From an uncultured Coriobacteriaceae bacterium (GTDB lineage: Bacteria > Actinomycetota > Coriobacteriia > Coriobacteriales > Coriobacteriaceae): a stretch of DNA of 64,000 bases. Under the pieces are notes generated by a model that searched no databases, was not told the DNA's origin, and saw nothing but the letters and a program-made list of their open reading frames with translations. Each line of letters begins with the position of its first letter. Positions within the stretch are counted from its first letter, which is position 1. A program made the position numbers and the translations under genes. Of this stretch, positions 28,964 to 38,663 are shown piece after piece. The stretch is from positions 1-64,000 of the forward strand of contig CALUOP010000006.1 in the NCBI GenBank assembly GCA_944322305.1, given 5' to 3'.

Positions 28964-29278
28964 ATGCATCTGACCGAACGGGACCAGGAGAAGCTCCTGC
29001 TCCACGTGGCGGGGCAGCTCGCGCGCGAACGGCGCGCGCGGGGCCTCAGGCTCAACTACCCGGAAGCGGTGGCGCTCATCAGCTCTGAGCTCATGGAGCG
29101 CGCCCGCGACGGCGAGGACGTGGCGGCGCTTATGAGCGCCGGCCGCGAGATCCTCAGCACCGGCGACGTCATGGACGGCGTGGCGGGCATGGTGCGGGAG
29201 GTGCAGGTGGAGTGCACGTTTCCCGACGGCACCAAGCTCGTGACCGTGCACGACCCCATCCAGGAGGTGGCGCGATGA
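28964..29278 (+). CDS. ureA: Urease gamma subunit
   Basis: The 104-residue product starts [20 protein letters not shown] and contains [10 protein letters not shown], both typical of UreA (usual length about 100). The start at ATG 28964 follows GGGAGAGCGGCG; an upstream in-frame ATG would add unrelated residues. It overlaps ureB by 4 bases. UreABC form the nickel enzyme that splits urea to ammonia and carbamate. Confidence 0.96.
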   Translation: MHLTERDQEKLLLHVAGQLARERRARGLRLNYPEAVALISSELMERARDGEDVAALMSAGREILSTGDVMDGVAGMVREVQVECTFPDGTKLVTVHDPIQEVAR

Positions 29279-29793
29279 ACGTGGGCGAGGTTATCTGCGC
29301 TCCCGGCTCCGTCGTTCTCAACGAGGGGCGGGCCACGGTGGAGGTCGACGTGGCCAACGTGGGCGACCGACCGGTGCAGGTGGGGTCGCACCTGCACTTC
29401 TTCGAGGCGAACAGCTGCCTGTCCTTTGACCGGGCGGCGGCTTTCGGCTACCGGCTCGACGTGCCGTCAGGCACGTCGGTGCGCTTCGAGCCCGGCGAGG
29501 TCAAGCGCGTGCGGCTCACGGCCCTCGCGGGCGCGCGGCGCGCCTTCGGCCTGAACGGGCTTGCGTCCGGCGCGCTCGACGCGCCGGGCGCTGCCGAAGC
29601 GGCGCTTGCCAGGGCGGCACGCCGCGGGTTTCTCGCCTATGAGCCGGGCGTGGCCGTTGGTTTCGACGGGAAGCGCTACGCCCTTGGCGGCGCGGCGCGC
29701 GCTGACGGGCAGGGCGGCGCGGTGAAGAGCGAGCCTCAAGGCGGCGGGTGCTTCTCGCCCGCTGGCGGCGCGGGCTCAGAGGAGGGGAGATAA
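29275..29793 (+). CDS. ureB: Urease beta subunit with C-terminal extension
   Basis: UreB proteins are about 100-125 residues; this one is 172. The N-terminal part ([36 protein letters not shown]) is a standard beta subunit through about residue 105. The last ~65 residues, rich in Ala and Gly, extend past the [10 protein letters not shown]-like region and end in a disordered tail. It starts at ATG 29275, overlapping ureA. It is not fused to either neighbour. Confidence 0.94.
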   Translation: MNVGEVICAPGSVVLNEGRATVEVDVANVGDRPVQVGSHLHFFEANSCLSFDRAAAFGYRLDVPSGTSVRFEPGEVKRVRLTALAGARRAFGLNGLASGALDAPGAAEAALARAARRGFLAYEPGVAVGFDGKRYALGGAARADGQGGAVKSEPQGGGCFSPAGGAGSEEGR

Positions 29794-29796
29794 GCC

Positions 29797-31518
29797 ATGG
29801 CGGTAAGCATTTCCCGCGAGGCGTACGCCTCCATGTACGGCCCCACCACGGGCGACCGGGTGCGCCTGGCCGACACCGACCTTGTCATAGAGGTGGAGCG
29901 CGACCTGACGGTTTACGGCGACGAAGCAAAGTTCGGCGGCGGCAAGACGCTGCGCGACGGCATGGGGCAGTCCGTCCAGACAACCTCTGCCGACGGCGAC
30001 TTGGACCTGGTCATAACCAACGCGCTCATCTTGGACTACACGGGCGTTTACAAGGCCGACATCGGCGTCAAGGACGGGCTCATTGCCGGCATCGGCCATG
30101 CGGGCAACCCCGACGTCATGGCCGGCGTGACCCCGGGCATGCGCATTGGGGCCTCCACCGAGGCGCTCGCCGGCGAGGGGTTTATCGTCACGGCGGGCGG
30201 CGTTGACACCCACATTCACTTCATCAGCCCCACGCAGGTGGGTTGCGCGCTCATGAGCGGCGTCACCACCATGATCGGCGGCGGCACGGGGCCCGCCGAC
30301 GGAACCAACGCCGTCACCTCCACGCCCGGGCCGTGGAACCTGGCCCGGATGCTGCGCGCCGCCGAAGCGTACCCGGTGAACCTGGGCTTTCTGGGCAAAG
30401 GCAACTGCTCTGCCCCGGCGCCGCTGGTCGAGCAGGTGAAGGCGGGCGCCATCGGCCTCAAGGTGCACGAGGACTGGGGCGCCACGCCGGCCGCGATCGA
30501 CAGCGCGCTTGCCGTGGCCGACGCCTACGACGTGCAGGTCGCCATCCACACCGACACCCTGAACGAGTGCGGCTGCGTGGAGGACACGGTGGCCGCCATC
30601 GCCGGGCGCACCATCCACACCTACCACACCGAGGGCGCCGGCGGCGGCCACGCCCCCGACATCATGCGCATCGCCGGCGAGCCCAACGTGCTGCCGAGCT
30701 CGACCAACCCCACCATGCCGTTCTCGGTGAACACCTTGGACGAGCACCTGGACATGCTCATGGTCTGCCACCACCTGGACAGCCGCATCCCCGAGGACGT
30801 GGCCTTTGCCGACAGCCGCATCCGCCCGGAGACGATTGCGGCCGAGGACGTGATGCACGACCTGGGCGTGTTCTCCATGATGAGCTCGGACAGCCAGGCT
30901 ATGGGTCGCGTTGGGGAGGTTGTCACCCGCACGTGGCAGACAGCCAGCAAGATGCGCGCCCAGCGCGGTCCGCTGCCCGAGGACGCGGGGCGGGGCAACG
31001 ACAACTTCCGCGCGCGCCGCTACGTGGCCAAGTACACCATCAACCCCGCCGTGACCCACGGCATCAGCCGCTACGTGGGCTCGGTCGAGCCGGGCAAGCT
31101 GGCCGACCTCGTGCTGTGGGATCCGCGCTTCTTCGGCGTGACCCCCGAGATCGTGGTGAAGGGCGGCTTCATCTGCGCGGCGCGCATGGGAGACGCCAAT
31201 GCCTCCATCCCCACCACGCAGCCGGTCATGATGCGCTCCATGTTCGGCGCTGACGGCCTGGCCCGCGCCGACACCTGCCTGACCTTCATGTCGCAGGCGG
31301 CGGCAGACGCTGGGGTGGGCGAGAAGCTCGGGCTCAGGCGGCGGGTGGCCGCCGTGGGCGGGTGCCGCGGCATCGGCAAGGCGGACATGCGTCTGAACGA
31401 CCGCACGCCGCGGATCACCGTGGATCCGGAAACGTACGCGGTCACGGTGGACGGCGAGCCGGTGACCTGCGAGCCGGCCGAGCGCCTGCCGCTGGCGCAG
31501 CTCTACCGGCTGTTCTGA
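29797..31518 (+). CDS. ureC: Urease alpha (catalytic) subunit
   Basis: The 573-residue product has all visible active-site elements: GVDTHIHF (Ni ligands, near residue 135), GLKVHEDWG (carbamylated Lys near 221), [24 protein letters not shown], and the catalytic flap MVCHHLD near 322, then [11 protein letters not shown]. Normal length is about 567-572. GAGGAGGGGAGATAAGCC precedes the ATG. Accessory genes ureE, F, G and D follow. Confidence 0.98.
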   Translation: MAVSISREAYASMYGPTTGDRVRLADTDLVIEVERDLTVYGDEAKFGGGKTLRDGMGQSVQTTSADGDLDLVITNALILDYTGVYKADIGVKDGLIAGIGHAGNPDVMAGVTPGMRIGASTEALAGEGFIVTAGGVDTHIHFISPTQVGCALMSGVTTMIGGGTGPADGTNAVTSTPGPWNLARMLRAAEAYPVNLGFLGKGNCSAPAPLVEQVKAGAIGLKVHEDWGATPAAIDSALAVADAYDVQVAIHTDTLNECGCVEDTVAAIAGRTIHTYHTEGAGGGHAPDIMRIAGEPNVLPSSTNPTMPFSVNTLDEHLDMLMVCHHLDSRIPEDVAFADSRIRPETIAAEDVMHDLGVFSMMSSDSQAMGRVGEVVTRTWQTASKMRAQRGPLPEDAGRGNDNFRARRYVAKYTINPAVTHGISRYVGSVEPGKLADLVLWDPRFFGVTPEIVVKGGFICAARMGDANASIPTTQPVMMRSMFGADGLARADTCLTFMSQAAADAGVGEKLGLRRRVAAVGGCRGIGKADMRLNDRTPRITVDPETYAVTVDGEPVTCEPAERLPLAQLYRLF

Positions 31519-31627
31519 CGCCGGCGCGCGGGGCTGCGGCTCCGGACGTTTTCAGCTGACCGCGCCAGGCGCGCGGGGAGGATGCGCCGGCGGCCCCGGG
31601 GTTGCCGGCAACGTGAGGAGGGTGGAT

Positions 31628-32215
31628 ATGATCTGCGAGAAGGTCTATGGGTCCATATGCGACGAGGAGGTGCACGCGCGCCTGTCCGCGCGCCTGGGCG
31701 GCTACGTGGTAGAGGAGGTGCCGTTTACCTGGGACGAGACGCACAAGCGCGTGCAGCGCAAAGTGGGGTCCGAGGGCACCGAGGTGGGGCTGCGCCTGGA
31801 CGAGGAGACCAGGAGGCGCGGCCTCCGCAACGACGACGTGCTGGGCGTGGACGCCGCCACGCAGCACGTGCTCGTGGCGCGCATCACGCCCGAGGAGGCG
31901 GTTGCCGTTGAGGTCGAGGGGGCGGACCCGCTCGCCGTGGCGCGTGTCGCTTGGGAGGTGGGCAACACCCACACGCCGCTTTTCGCCGGCAAGGCGCCGG
32001 GCACGTTTGCCTTCCCGCTCAACGAGCCGCTTCGTGCCGCGCTCGAGCGCATCCCGGGTGTGACGGCGCGGGTGGAGCGCGCCGCGCTGGACCCGGGGCG
32101 TCTGGTGTCGTCTGGCGAGGCGGGCCACGCGCACGCCCACGGGCACGAGGGACACGCGCACGGGGGTTCCCGCGGAACCCGAGCCGTCCGGGGCCGTGGG
32201 TCCGAGGCGGTGTAG
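31628..32215 (+). CDS. ureE: Urease accessory protein, nickel chaperone
   Basis: UreE delivers nickel to the urease activation complex. The 195-residue product has the UreE N-terminal fold (FTWDETHKRVQRKV) and ends in a His-rich tail (about nine His in 20 residues, HAHAHGHEGHAHGG), a classic nickel-storing tail. The start at ATG 31628 follows GAGGAGGGTGGAT. A short gap (31519-31627) after ureC holds no gene. Confidence 0.94.
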   Translation: MICEKVYGSICDEEVHARLSARLGGYVVEEVPFTWDETHKRVQRKVGSEGTEVGLRLDEETRRRGLRNDDVLGVDAATQHVLVARITPEEAVAVEVEGADPLAVARVAWEVGNTHTPLFAGKAPGTFAFPLNEPLRAALERIPGVTARVERAALDPGRLVSSGEAGHAHAHGHEGHAHGGSRGTRAVRGRGSEAV

Positions 32216-32216
32216 G

Positions 32217-32942
32217 GTGGACGCCGTCTCGGAGCTTCTGCTCATGCAGGTGACGGACCCCACGTTTCCCATAGGTGCCTACGCCCATTCCTACGGCTTG
32301 GAGACCTACGTGCAGCGCGGGGTGGTGAGTTCACCCGCCACGGCTGCGGACTACGCGGCGCGCCAGATCGCCGGTCCCTTGTGCTACACGGAGCTGCTGG
32401 GGATGCGCCTGGCCTACGAGCGAGCCCGGGAAGCCGACACGGAGGGCCTCACGCGTTTGGAAGCGCTGCTCGCCGCGTACAAGGCGCCGACTGAGCTGCG
32501 CGAGGGCTCGCGCAAGCTGGCCGCTCGCTTCTGTCGCACGGCCGCCCCGCTGCTCGTTTGCGCTGACATCGCGGGCGGCGAAGACGGCGGGGCGCGCCTT
32601 GCGGGCGTCGAGGGTTTTGCCGCCTACGTATCCGCAGCGCCCGCGCACCTGCTCAACAGCGCCTACGGCGCCTTTGCGTGCGCGGCGGGCATCCCGCTCG
32701 AGCCGCTCATGCGGCGCTACCTCTACGCCCAGGTGTCGGCGCTTGTTACCACCTGTGTGAAAGCGGTGCCGCTGAGCCAGACGGCCGGCCAGCGCATCCT
32801 GCGGGACAGCTACGCAGCGCAGGGGGAGGCCGTCGCCTGCGCGCTCACTGCCCCTGCGCGCGACCTTGGCCGCGCCGCCCCTGGTTTTGACGTGCGCGCC
32901 ATAGAGCACGAAACGCTCTACACGCGCCTGTTCATGAGCTAA
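32217..32942 (+). CDS. ureF: Urease accessory protein UreF
   Basis: UreF couples UreG GTP hydrolysis to urease activation. The 241-residue product has LLLMQVTDPTFPIGAYAHSYGLE, the hallmark UreF N terminus. I prefer GTG 32217, one base after the ureE stop and preceded by GAGGCGGTG. An ATG 21 bases upstream, overlapping ureE, is an alternative. Confidence 0.92.
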   Translation: MDAVSELLLMQVTDPTFPIGAYAHSYGLETYVQRGVVSSPATAADYAARQIAGPLCYTELLGMRLAYERAREADTEGLTRLEALLAAYKAPTELREGSRKLAARFCRTAAPLLVCADIAGGEDGGARLAGVEGFAAYVSAAPAHLLNSAYGAFACAAGIPLEPLMRRYLYAQVSALVTTCVKAVPLSQTAGQRILRDSYAAQGEAVACALTAPARDLGRAAPGFDVRAIEHETLYTRLFMS

Positions 32943-32990
32943 TGCGCCAAATTAAGCACGGCCTAGTTTGGCGCAGGCAAAGGAGTCATC

Positions 32991-33605
32991 ATGTCTTATG
33001 TTCGCATCGGCGTGGCGGGCCCGGTGGGCTCGGGCAAGACGGCGCTTATCGAGGCGCTGACCCGGCGCATGGCCGGCCGCTACAGCATCGGCGTGGTTAC
33101 CAACGACATTTACACCAAGGAGGACGCGGAGTTTCTCGCGCGCAACTCCGTCTTGCCGCTCGACCGGATCACCGGCGTCGAGACCGGCGGGTGCCCGCAC
33201 ACGGCCATCCGCGAGGACGCCAGCATGAACCTGGAGGCGGTTGAGCAGATGGTTGAGCGGCACCCCGACATCCAGATCATGTTCATCGAGAGCGGCGGCG
33301 ACAACCTGTCGGCCACCTTCTCGCCAGAGCTGGCCGACGCCACCATCTTCGTGATCGACGTCTCGGAGGGCGACAAGATCCCGCGCAAGGGCGGCCCGGG
33401 CATCACGCGGAGCGATCTTCTGGTGATCAACAAGATCGACCTGGCGCCGTACGTGGGGGCGAGCCTGGAGGTCATGGAGCGCGACTCCGGGCGCATGCGC
33501 GCCGGGCGCCCGTTTGTCTTCACGAACATCCGCGAGGGCGTGGGCGTGGACGCGGTTGAGAGATGGATTCGCGCCAACGTGCTGCTGGAAGGCCTTGAGG
33601 CGTGA
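32991..33605 (+). CDS. ureG: Urease accessory GTPase UreG
   Basis: UreG is the GTPase that drives nickel insertion. The 204-residue product has [14 protein letters not shown] (P-loop), the metal-site GGCPHTAIR (CPH motif), ESGGDNL and [12 protein letters not shown] (NKxD). AAAGGAGTCATC precedes the ATG. The stop overlaps the ureD start (GTGA). Confidence 0.97.
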   Translation: MSYVRIGVAGPVGSGKTALIEALTRRMAGRYSIGVVTNDIYTKEDAEFLARNSVLPLDRITGVETGGCPHTAIREDASMNLEAVEQMVERHPDIQIMFIESGGDNLSATFSPELADATIFVIDVSEGDKIPRKGGPGITRSDLLVINKIDLAPYVGASLEVMERDSGRMRAGRPFVFTNIREGVGVDAVERWIRANVLLEGLEA

Positions 33606-34519
33606 GCGGGCAGGCGCGCGCGGACGCGGGTTCGGCGTCGAACCGATACGGGCGCACGTCGGAGCTTGAGCTTCGGGCCGAACGCGGGCCAAACGGCGGC
33701 ACGGTGCTCGCGCACGCGTACGCAACGCAGCCCTACCGGGTGATGAAGCCCCTCGCCGATCCGGGCAACCGCTCGTTTGCCCAGGTCATCACCATGAGCT
33801 CGTCCGCGGGCCTTTTGGAGGGCGACCGACAGCGCGTGCGCGTCGGGGTCGGCGCGGGCGCGGCGCTTTCTGTGCGGGCGCAGTCGTTCGAGAAGGTTCA
33901 CCGCATGGACGGTTCGGGCCGTGCTGAGCGCGCAACGCTCCTTTCCGTCGCGTCGGGCGGCCGCTTGCGCTTTGTGCAGCAGCCCGTGATCCCCTACGCG
34001 GGCTCGCGCTTCGAGGGCGAGACGACGATAGAGCTGGCCGACGCCACGGCGGGGGTTGCCTTCAGCGAGGTGGTCGCCTGCGGGCGGGCGGCGGCGGGGG
34101 AGCGTTTCTCGTTCGACCACTTTGCCAGCCGCGTGCTGGTTGCGGTTTCGGGCGTGCCCGTGTTCGCGGACAACCTGGTGTTGGAGCCCGCGGTAAGCGA
34201 CGTGGCTGGTCTGGGCATGTTCGAGGGCTTCACGCATATGGCGAGCCTCGCGGTGGTGGCGCCCGACCTCGATGAGGCGCGGTTCGAAGCAGCGCGCTGT
34301 GCCCTGCGCGCGCTGACCGGCCCTGCTTTTGCCGGGCCTGGCGCCGGGACAGACGAGGATGCCGTCGCGCCTTTCAGCCCGGGCGGCGCGCTTGTCGGAG
34401 GCGTTACGCACGTGGGGGACGCGGCCGGGGCCGGTGGCTGGGCCGTGCGGCTTCTCGGGGACCGCGCCCAGGACCTGCAGCGAACCCTCGACCTCGTTGC
34501 TCGCCTTGCGGGCTTTTAG
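33602..34519 (+). CDS. ureD: Urease accessory protein UreD
   Basis: UreD (UreH) is the scaffold that binds apo-urease during activation. The 305-residue product has the typical [29 protein letters not shown] and [11 protein letters not shown] segments. It starts at GTG 33602 overlapping ureG. It is the last gene of the urea cluster; a terminator-like hairpin follows within 30 bases. Confidence 0.93.
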   Translation: MSGQARADAGSASNRYGRTSELELRAERGPNGGTVLAHAYATQPYRVMKPLADPGNRSFAQVITMSSSAGLLEGDRQRVRVGVGAGAALSVRAQSFEKVHRMDGSGRAERATLLSVASGGRLRFVQQPVIPYAGSRFEGETTIELADATAGVAFSEVVACGRAAAGERFSFDHFASRVLVAVSGVPVFADNLVLEPAVSDVAGLGMFEGFTHMASLAVVAPDLDEARFEAARCALRALTGPAFAGPGAGTDEDAVAPFSPGGALVGGVTHVGDAAGAGGWAVRLLGDRAQDLQRTLDLVARLAGF

Positions 34520-34547
34520 GTAGGTTTCGGTGCGCTGAGCGGCGCGC

Positions 34548-34570
34548 GGCAGGAAGGCGGGCCTGCCTTT
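34548..34570 (+). terminator. Terminator after ureD
   Basis: GGCAGG (34548-34553) pairs with CCTGCC (34562-34567), followed by TTT. A modest stem, but in the right place to end the urea operon. Confidence 0.5.
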
Positions 34571-34726
34571 CACCGCCCCGTTCGGGCGATGCGCGTCGCT
34601 GGGCTCCGCATCATCTTCTGCGGGCGGTACCATAGATGCCGAGGTTCTGAGACGGATGGCCGGGGCGGCGCGGGGCAAGCTTGCCCAAGCGGGCCGGAGG
34701 GGTGACAGCGGAGAAGGGCGGGCGCC

Positions 34727-35614
34727 ATGGGTGGAGAAAGCCGGAGCGAGCGGGTGAGCCAGGTGCAGGAGCCCGTGGTCTTCGAAGTGGGTGTTTCTCG
34801 CAAGAAGCCCGAGAACATCCGCAACCGCGAGAACCCCTGCCCGTTTTGCGACGTGGCGCACCTGACGGGCCTCTTCCGCCGCGAAGGCGACCGCATCTGG
34901 CTCATGAACAAGTACCGCACGCTGCAGCACACGGTTCAGACCATCGTGATCGAGTCGGCCGACCACACCGGCGATCCTTCCACCTACTCCCGCGCGGTGA
35001 TGCGCGGCGTGCTCCGTTTCGCTGTCGAGTGCTTTTACGCCATGCGCGCCGACCCGCGCTTTGCCAGCGTGGCGATGTTCAAGAACTACGGGCCGCTTTC
35101 CGGCGGATCGCTTCTGCACCCGCATCTGCAGATCGTGGGGTTCGAGCGCGCGGACGCCTATGCGCATGTGGGCCCAGAGAACTTCTCCGGCATCGAGGTT
35201 TTCTCAAACGAGAACGTTGCGGTGACGCTTTCCGACCATCCGGTCATGGGGTTCGTCGAGATCAACGTCGGCATCGACGCTGCGGGTTTGCAGGTTCCCT
35301 GCGTTTCGGTGGGCGCCGGCGGCGGCGTCGCGGCTATGGCCGGGGAGGCCTCGCGTGCCCCAGAGGCCGAGAAGCGCGTCGACGCGCACGCCTGGGACGC
35401 AGCCCGCGGCGAGGTTGTCCCGCTTGACGCGGCGCCCGACCCGGCCCTCTTCATGCCGTGGGTGCCGCCGGTTGCGCCGACGCGGCTGACAGGGGCGGCC
35501 GCGCGGCGCGTGGACGCCTTGGCCGACGCCGTCCAGGTTTCCGTGCGCTACCTGCTCACCGAGCACCATGGCCGCGGCTGCACCTCGTACAACCTGTTCT
35601 TGTACGCAGCATGA
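34727..35614 (+). CDS. GalT-like HIT-superfamily protein (DUF4931-like)
   Basis: The 295-residue protein has NPCPFCDVAHLTG near residue 36, a zinc-site-like Cys pair as in galactose-1-phosphate uridylyltransferases, and SGGSLLHPHLQIVG near 124-137. The HPHxQ there is the nucleotidyl-transfer motif with the catalytic His. It is shorter than true GalT (about 350) and best fits the DUF4931 family, whose substrate is not established. GAGAAGGGCGG precedes the ATG. A prophage begins directly after its stop, so its 3' end or the bases beyond may be the integration target. Confidence 0.75.
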   Translation: MGGESRSERVSQVQEPVVFEVGVSRKKPENIRNRENPCPFCDVAHLTGLFRREGDRIWLMNKYRTLQHTVQTIVIESADHTGDPSTYSRAVMRGVLRFAVECFYAMRADPRFASVAMFKNYGPLSGGSLLHPHLQIVGFERADAYAHVGPENFSGIEVFSNENVAVTLSDHPVMGFVEINVGIDAAGLQVPCVSVGAGGGVAAMAGEASRAPEAEKRVDAHAWDAARGEVVPLDAAPDPALFMPWVPPVAPTRLTGAAARRVDALADAVQVSVRYLLTEHHGRGCTSYNLFLYAA

Positions 35615-35655
35615 CAAAACCGCAGGTAAAACGCCTGCATAACGCATGTGTGTCC
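35615..35655. other. Probable left attachment region of the prophage
   Basis: The 41 bases between the last host gene and the integrase stop contain ACCGCAGGTAAAACGCCTGC, whose GCAGG (35622-35626) and CCTGC (35634-35638) form an inverted repeat. The junction should lie here or inside the end of the preceding gene. The core cannot be fixed without the right end. Confidence 0.4.
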
Positions 35656-36813
35656 TTATTTGTCCCAACCGTCCGTTATTCCGTGTTTCTGGAAAGCGTC
35701 CGAGAGCGTATCGGCGAACATTTCAACGGTCGGCTTGTCGTAGTATTTCGGCGTCGTTCCCTTTACCGTGTGGCCCATCATCTTCTCCAGCTTCCAGTCT
35801 TCTATGTCCGCGTCCCACGCCATAAAGGTGCGCCACGATTTGCGTAGGTTTTTCATGGGGTGCTGTTCCATGCCGGCCTCGTCAAGGAACGCCTTCCAGT
35901 GCGATGTTAGCGTCTTCTGGCTTACGTATCCGCCGACCCCGTTATCCGTCAGCCACCCGTATCCGGACGCGGCAGCCTCTAGCACGTAGGCGCTCATTGG
36001 CTCGGGAACTACGACCCAGCGCGGGCTCCAACCGTTCTTGAGAGAATCGTCTACCTTTCCCTGATTGTTTATCTGACGGACGATGTGGACAGCTGCTATG
36101 GTCATGCCGTTTGCCGTGACCTCGCGCACATCTTCCGGCTTCGGGCCGAGCGATTCGCCGATCCGGCACGACCCGAACGCGATGAGCGAGAACGTTACGC
36201 ACAGCGGCCACCGGCCCCTCACCTCCGACCATATGGCGCGCAGCTCCGGGAGCGTCCATACGTACCCGTCCTGATCGTTCTGCTCTTTCGAGGTGCGGTA
36301 GTCCGGGCTCATGGGGTCTGCCATCACACCGCCGTATATCCTGGCGAGCTGCACAGCCTGCCTCAAAAGCATGGCAGAGTTCGAGGACGCCGACTTCCCA
36401 AGACTGAGCAGCCAATCCTGCATATCGGCCGGTCTGATCTCGTCTATCAGGGCGTCGCCCCACCGTGGGAGTATGTGCTTGTTCCACACCGACCGGTACT
36501 GCCTTATGCTCTGCTGCTTCAACGTCCCCTTGACGACCCTGTCGTCAGCGTCCGGCAGCCACAGCCTCTCGTACGCTTGCGTTACGGTCATGCGCTGAGC
36601 TTTGCGCTTCGTGGATGGGTTGGCGTCGTCAACGTACCGCTTCCAGAGGCGGCGCAGCTCCTCGTCGCCCTCGCGCTTGGTTCCTCGGAAGGTCAACCGG
36701 TGGCGCGTCCACCCGCGCCCGTCGCCTATGTCCGCGGTGAACCTCAGGTAGCGGTAGCCCTTGCGCCGCGCCGGCTGGTTGCTTCCCCACGTCGAGCGCA
36801 TTTTCCGTGGCAT
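35656..36813 (-). CDS. int: Phage tyrosine integrase
   Basis: The 385-residue recombinase has an arm-binding N-terminal domain, a core-binding SAM-like domain (about residues 60-160) and a catalytic domain with FGSCRIGESLG (first Arg), PMKNLRKSWRTF (second Arg), MMGHT (His) and the Tyr in KYYDKP. In most family members the second box reads HxLR; here the position is Asn (KNLR). The start at ATG 36813 follows GGAAGGCAGG and begins MPRKMRS; a longer frame upstream lacks conserved residues. It catalyses integration and excision at the adjacent attachment site. Confidence 0.93.
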   Translation of the reverse strand: MPRKMRSTWGSNQPARRKGYRYLRFTADIGDGRGWTRHRLTFRGTKREGDEELRRLWKRYVDDANPSTKRKAQRMTVTQAYERLWLPDADDRVVKGTLKQQSIRQYRSVWNKHILPRWGDALIDEIRPADMQDWLLSLGKSASSNSAMLLRQAVQLARIYGGVMADPMSPDYRTSKEQNDQDGYVWTLPELRAIWSEVRGRWPLCVTFSLIAFGSCRIGESLGPKPEDVREVTANGMTIAAVHIVRQINNQGKVDDSLKNGWSPRWVVVPEPMSAYVLEAAASGYGWLTDNGVGGYVSQKTLTSHWKAFLDEAGMEQHPMKNLRKSWRTFMAWDADIEDWKLEKMMGHTVKGTTPKYYDKPTVEMFADTLSDAFQKHGITDGWDK

Positions 36814-36902
36814 AATGTACCTGCCTTCCGTTTCTGCTGTTCGGTTGGCTTGCCCGTCCCTCCCGGAGCCGCCAAGCAGGGGAGGGACGGGCGTTTCTTC
36901 GA

Positions 36903-37817
36903 TCACTTTTTTAAAAATGCCGCGTAAAGTCGCCAAAGTCCTTCTAATTCATTTGGATATCTAGTTTCAACAAGCGCCGCTTTGAATGCGTGTTCTCCGA
37001 TATGTAAAGCGGCCACAGAATATGACTTATGCCTAGCAGCAATCTCAATAACTTCTTCTCCATCAGCTATCATGGAAATATGCGGTTTTGCTTTTGACCC
37101 TCTTTTCGTGGGTAGCTGTTCCAATTTGAGCGAGACGTGAAACGGTGTTTTCAAATTGCGTTTTTTAAGCCACTTGTTTTCTGACGGCACGCCTATATAC
37201 TGGTCGACTATGTCGAATCCAGTAATATTTCCCAGGCCTAACGCGCTAGATATCTTCTTGTCAGTCTCCTCTGCATAACGCTTCTTTCTTATTTCGTAAT
37301 CACGTTGCTGTCTCTTCAATTCCTTTTCAATGGCTTCCTCGGTCATGAGAATATGGAGCTCTATATCCCCTTTTCCCATCCTTGGTCTGGATATGGCACA
37401 CGGAATCTTCTGACCGATCGAATATCCGGCTTTCTGTAAGTATTTCTTGTAAATCAATGAAATAGCAACGTTGTTATCGTCAACCAAGGCGTATTGATCA
37501 TTTGAGGCAAACGTCCAGTCTTGCGGAAGAATGGCGTCCTTTTGTGGTATCGCCCTTACTCCTATTGTGTCACCGGAAATTTTTAAAAGAAGATCTTGGA
37601 AGTAAGAGCAGGCACTTGCACGCATTGCATTTTGTATACTGCTTCCGCATTCTGCCCACCGATAGCCATTTTTGTCTCTTTTCGTTTCAGCAGCATAAAG
37701 CCAGCTGCGGCATCCACCTGATTCAAGTACAGGGACTTTTGGGCACACGTACCCACGGGTTTTAGATGGATTTTCATTATGGATAATGCTAGAAGCTAGC
37801 AATTTAAAAAAACCCAT
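36903..37817 (-). CDS. AT-rich prophage cargo protein of unknown function
   Basis: I do not recognise this 304-residue protein. It starts at ATG 37817 after GGGAGAGTGGGG and begins MGFFKLLASSIIHNENP. It is much richer in A+T than its neighbours and in Lys, Ile and Asn codons, a sign of recent foreign origin. The middle (EKELKRQQRDYEIRKKRYAE) is a likely coiled coil, and the C-terminal part is a mixed alpha/beta domain. It lies between integrase and repressor on the same strand, where lysogeny-expressed cargo (immunity, exclusion or defence) usually sits. No signal peptide is visible. Confidence 0.75.
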   Translation of the reverse strand: MGFFKLLASSIIHNENPSKTRGYVCPKVPVLESGGCRSWLYAAETKRDKNGYRWAECGSSIQNAMRASACSYFQDLLLKISGDTIGVRAIPQKDAILPQDWTFASNDQYALVDDNNVAISLIYKKYLQKAGYSIGQKIPCAISRPRMGKGDIELHILMTEEAIEKELKRQQRDYEIRKKRYAEETDKKISSALGLGNITGFDIVDQYIGVPSENKWLKKRNLKTPFHVSLKLEQLPTKRGSKAKPHISMIADGEEVIEIAARHKSYSVAALHIGEHAFKAALVETRYPNELEGLWRLYAAFLKK

Positions 37818-37846
37818 ATGCCCCACTCTCCCAAGAAAGTTGCTGC

Positions 37847-38521
37847 CTACTGAGTTATGTCCTCTTGTGATTGAAACCACACGACTACTCCGACGGTTCT
37901 AACCGGCGGATCGTCCTGGGTAACGATGATGTCCGGGTACTCGCTGAAGCTGTCTGCGGTCAGCATCAGGGTGGAGCTGCCTCGCATGTAGACGCGGAGC
38001 ACGCTTCTGCCATCCTCGAACTCGGCGACTACGGCGCTGCCGTTGCGCGGCTCTATGGACGGGTCGACCAATATGTGGCAGCCGTCTGGGTAGCGCCGGT
38101 TCATGCAGTCGCCCTCCACTTTCAGGGCGAAGCAGTTGGGATGGCGCGAGACTACGCCCTCAGGGAACTCCACCTCGTAGGAGCTTTCCTCTTCGTCCAT
38201 GGTGGAGCCTGCGTGCGTGTGGCCTAAAACTCGCAGGGGCACCATGGCGGAGGTTCCGCGCACAGGGATGGCGTTGGGTGGTAGGACGGTGGAGAGAGGC
38301 ATACGTTCAGAACCAGCCAAGCCGAATCTGGATGACTTTATGTCCTCTGGGTCAATGCCGAACAGCTCAACCATCTTCGCGACGTGTCGATCACGAATAG
38401 CGATTTTATCGGTCTCCCATCGATGAACAGATTCGCGCGTCACGCCTAGTTTTTCTGCAAGTTCGTCCTGAGTGAGGCCGAACCTGTCTCGTAGTGCTCT
38501 GATGTTCGTTCCTACGCTCAT
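37847..38521 (-). CDS. CI-like repressor with S24/LexA-type C-terminal domain
   Basis: The 224-residue protein has an N-terminal XRE helix-turn-helix (residues about 5-60: LRDRFGLTQDELAEKLGVT) and a LexA/S24-type C-terminal domain. A candidate Ala-Gly cleavage bond lies in HTHAGST (104-105). The nucleophile motif, normally GxSM, reads VEGDCM, with Cys139 replacing Ser. The general-base Lys, expected near VVAEFEDGRSVLRV, is absent, the nearest basic residue being Arg176. It should maintain lysogeny, but standard RecA-stimulated self-cleavage is doubtful. TAGGAGAAAA precedes the ATG. A divergent Cro-like gene faces it. Confidence 0.9.
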   Translation of the reverse strand: MSVGTNIRALRDRFGLTQDELAEKLGVTRESVHRWETDKIAIRDRHVAKMVELFGIDPEDIKSSRFGLAGSERMPLSTVLPPNAIPVRGTSAMVPLRVLGHTHAGSTMDEEESSYEVEFPEGVVSRHPNCFALKVEGDCMNRRYPDGCHILVDPSIEPRNGSAVVAEFEDGRSVLRVYMRGSSTLMLTADSFSEYPDIIVTQDDPPVRTVGVVVWFQSQEDITQ

Positions 38522-38558
38522 TTTTTCTCCTAATGATTTATAAAGTCATGCTGCTTGT

Positions 38559-38634
38559 ATTATTACGCCACTTTAGAAAGAAGAAAAGAATCTTATAAAA
38601 TCACTATTGCATTTGAAAAAAGTGACGTTATACT
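38559..38634. promoter_or_regulatory. Repressor operator and early promoter region
   Basis: In the 142-base divergent gap, TTGCAT (38607-38612) and TATACT (38629-38634), 16 bases apart, form a strong rightward promoter. AAGTGACGTTATACT (38620-38634) overlaps its -10. The opposite strand at 38559-38574 reads AAAGTGGCGTAATAAT, a matching half on the leftward side. These are likely operators for the CI-like and Cro-like proteins. Confidence 0.7.
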
Positions 38635-38663
38635 TTGAATCACGCAAAGAGGAAGGAGGTACG

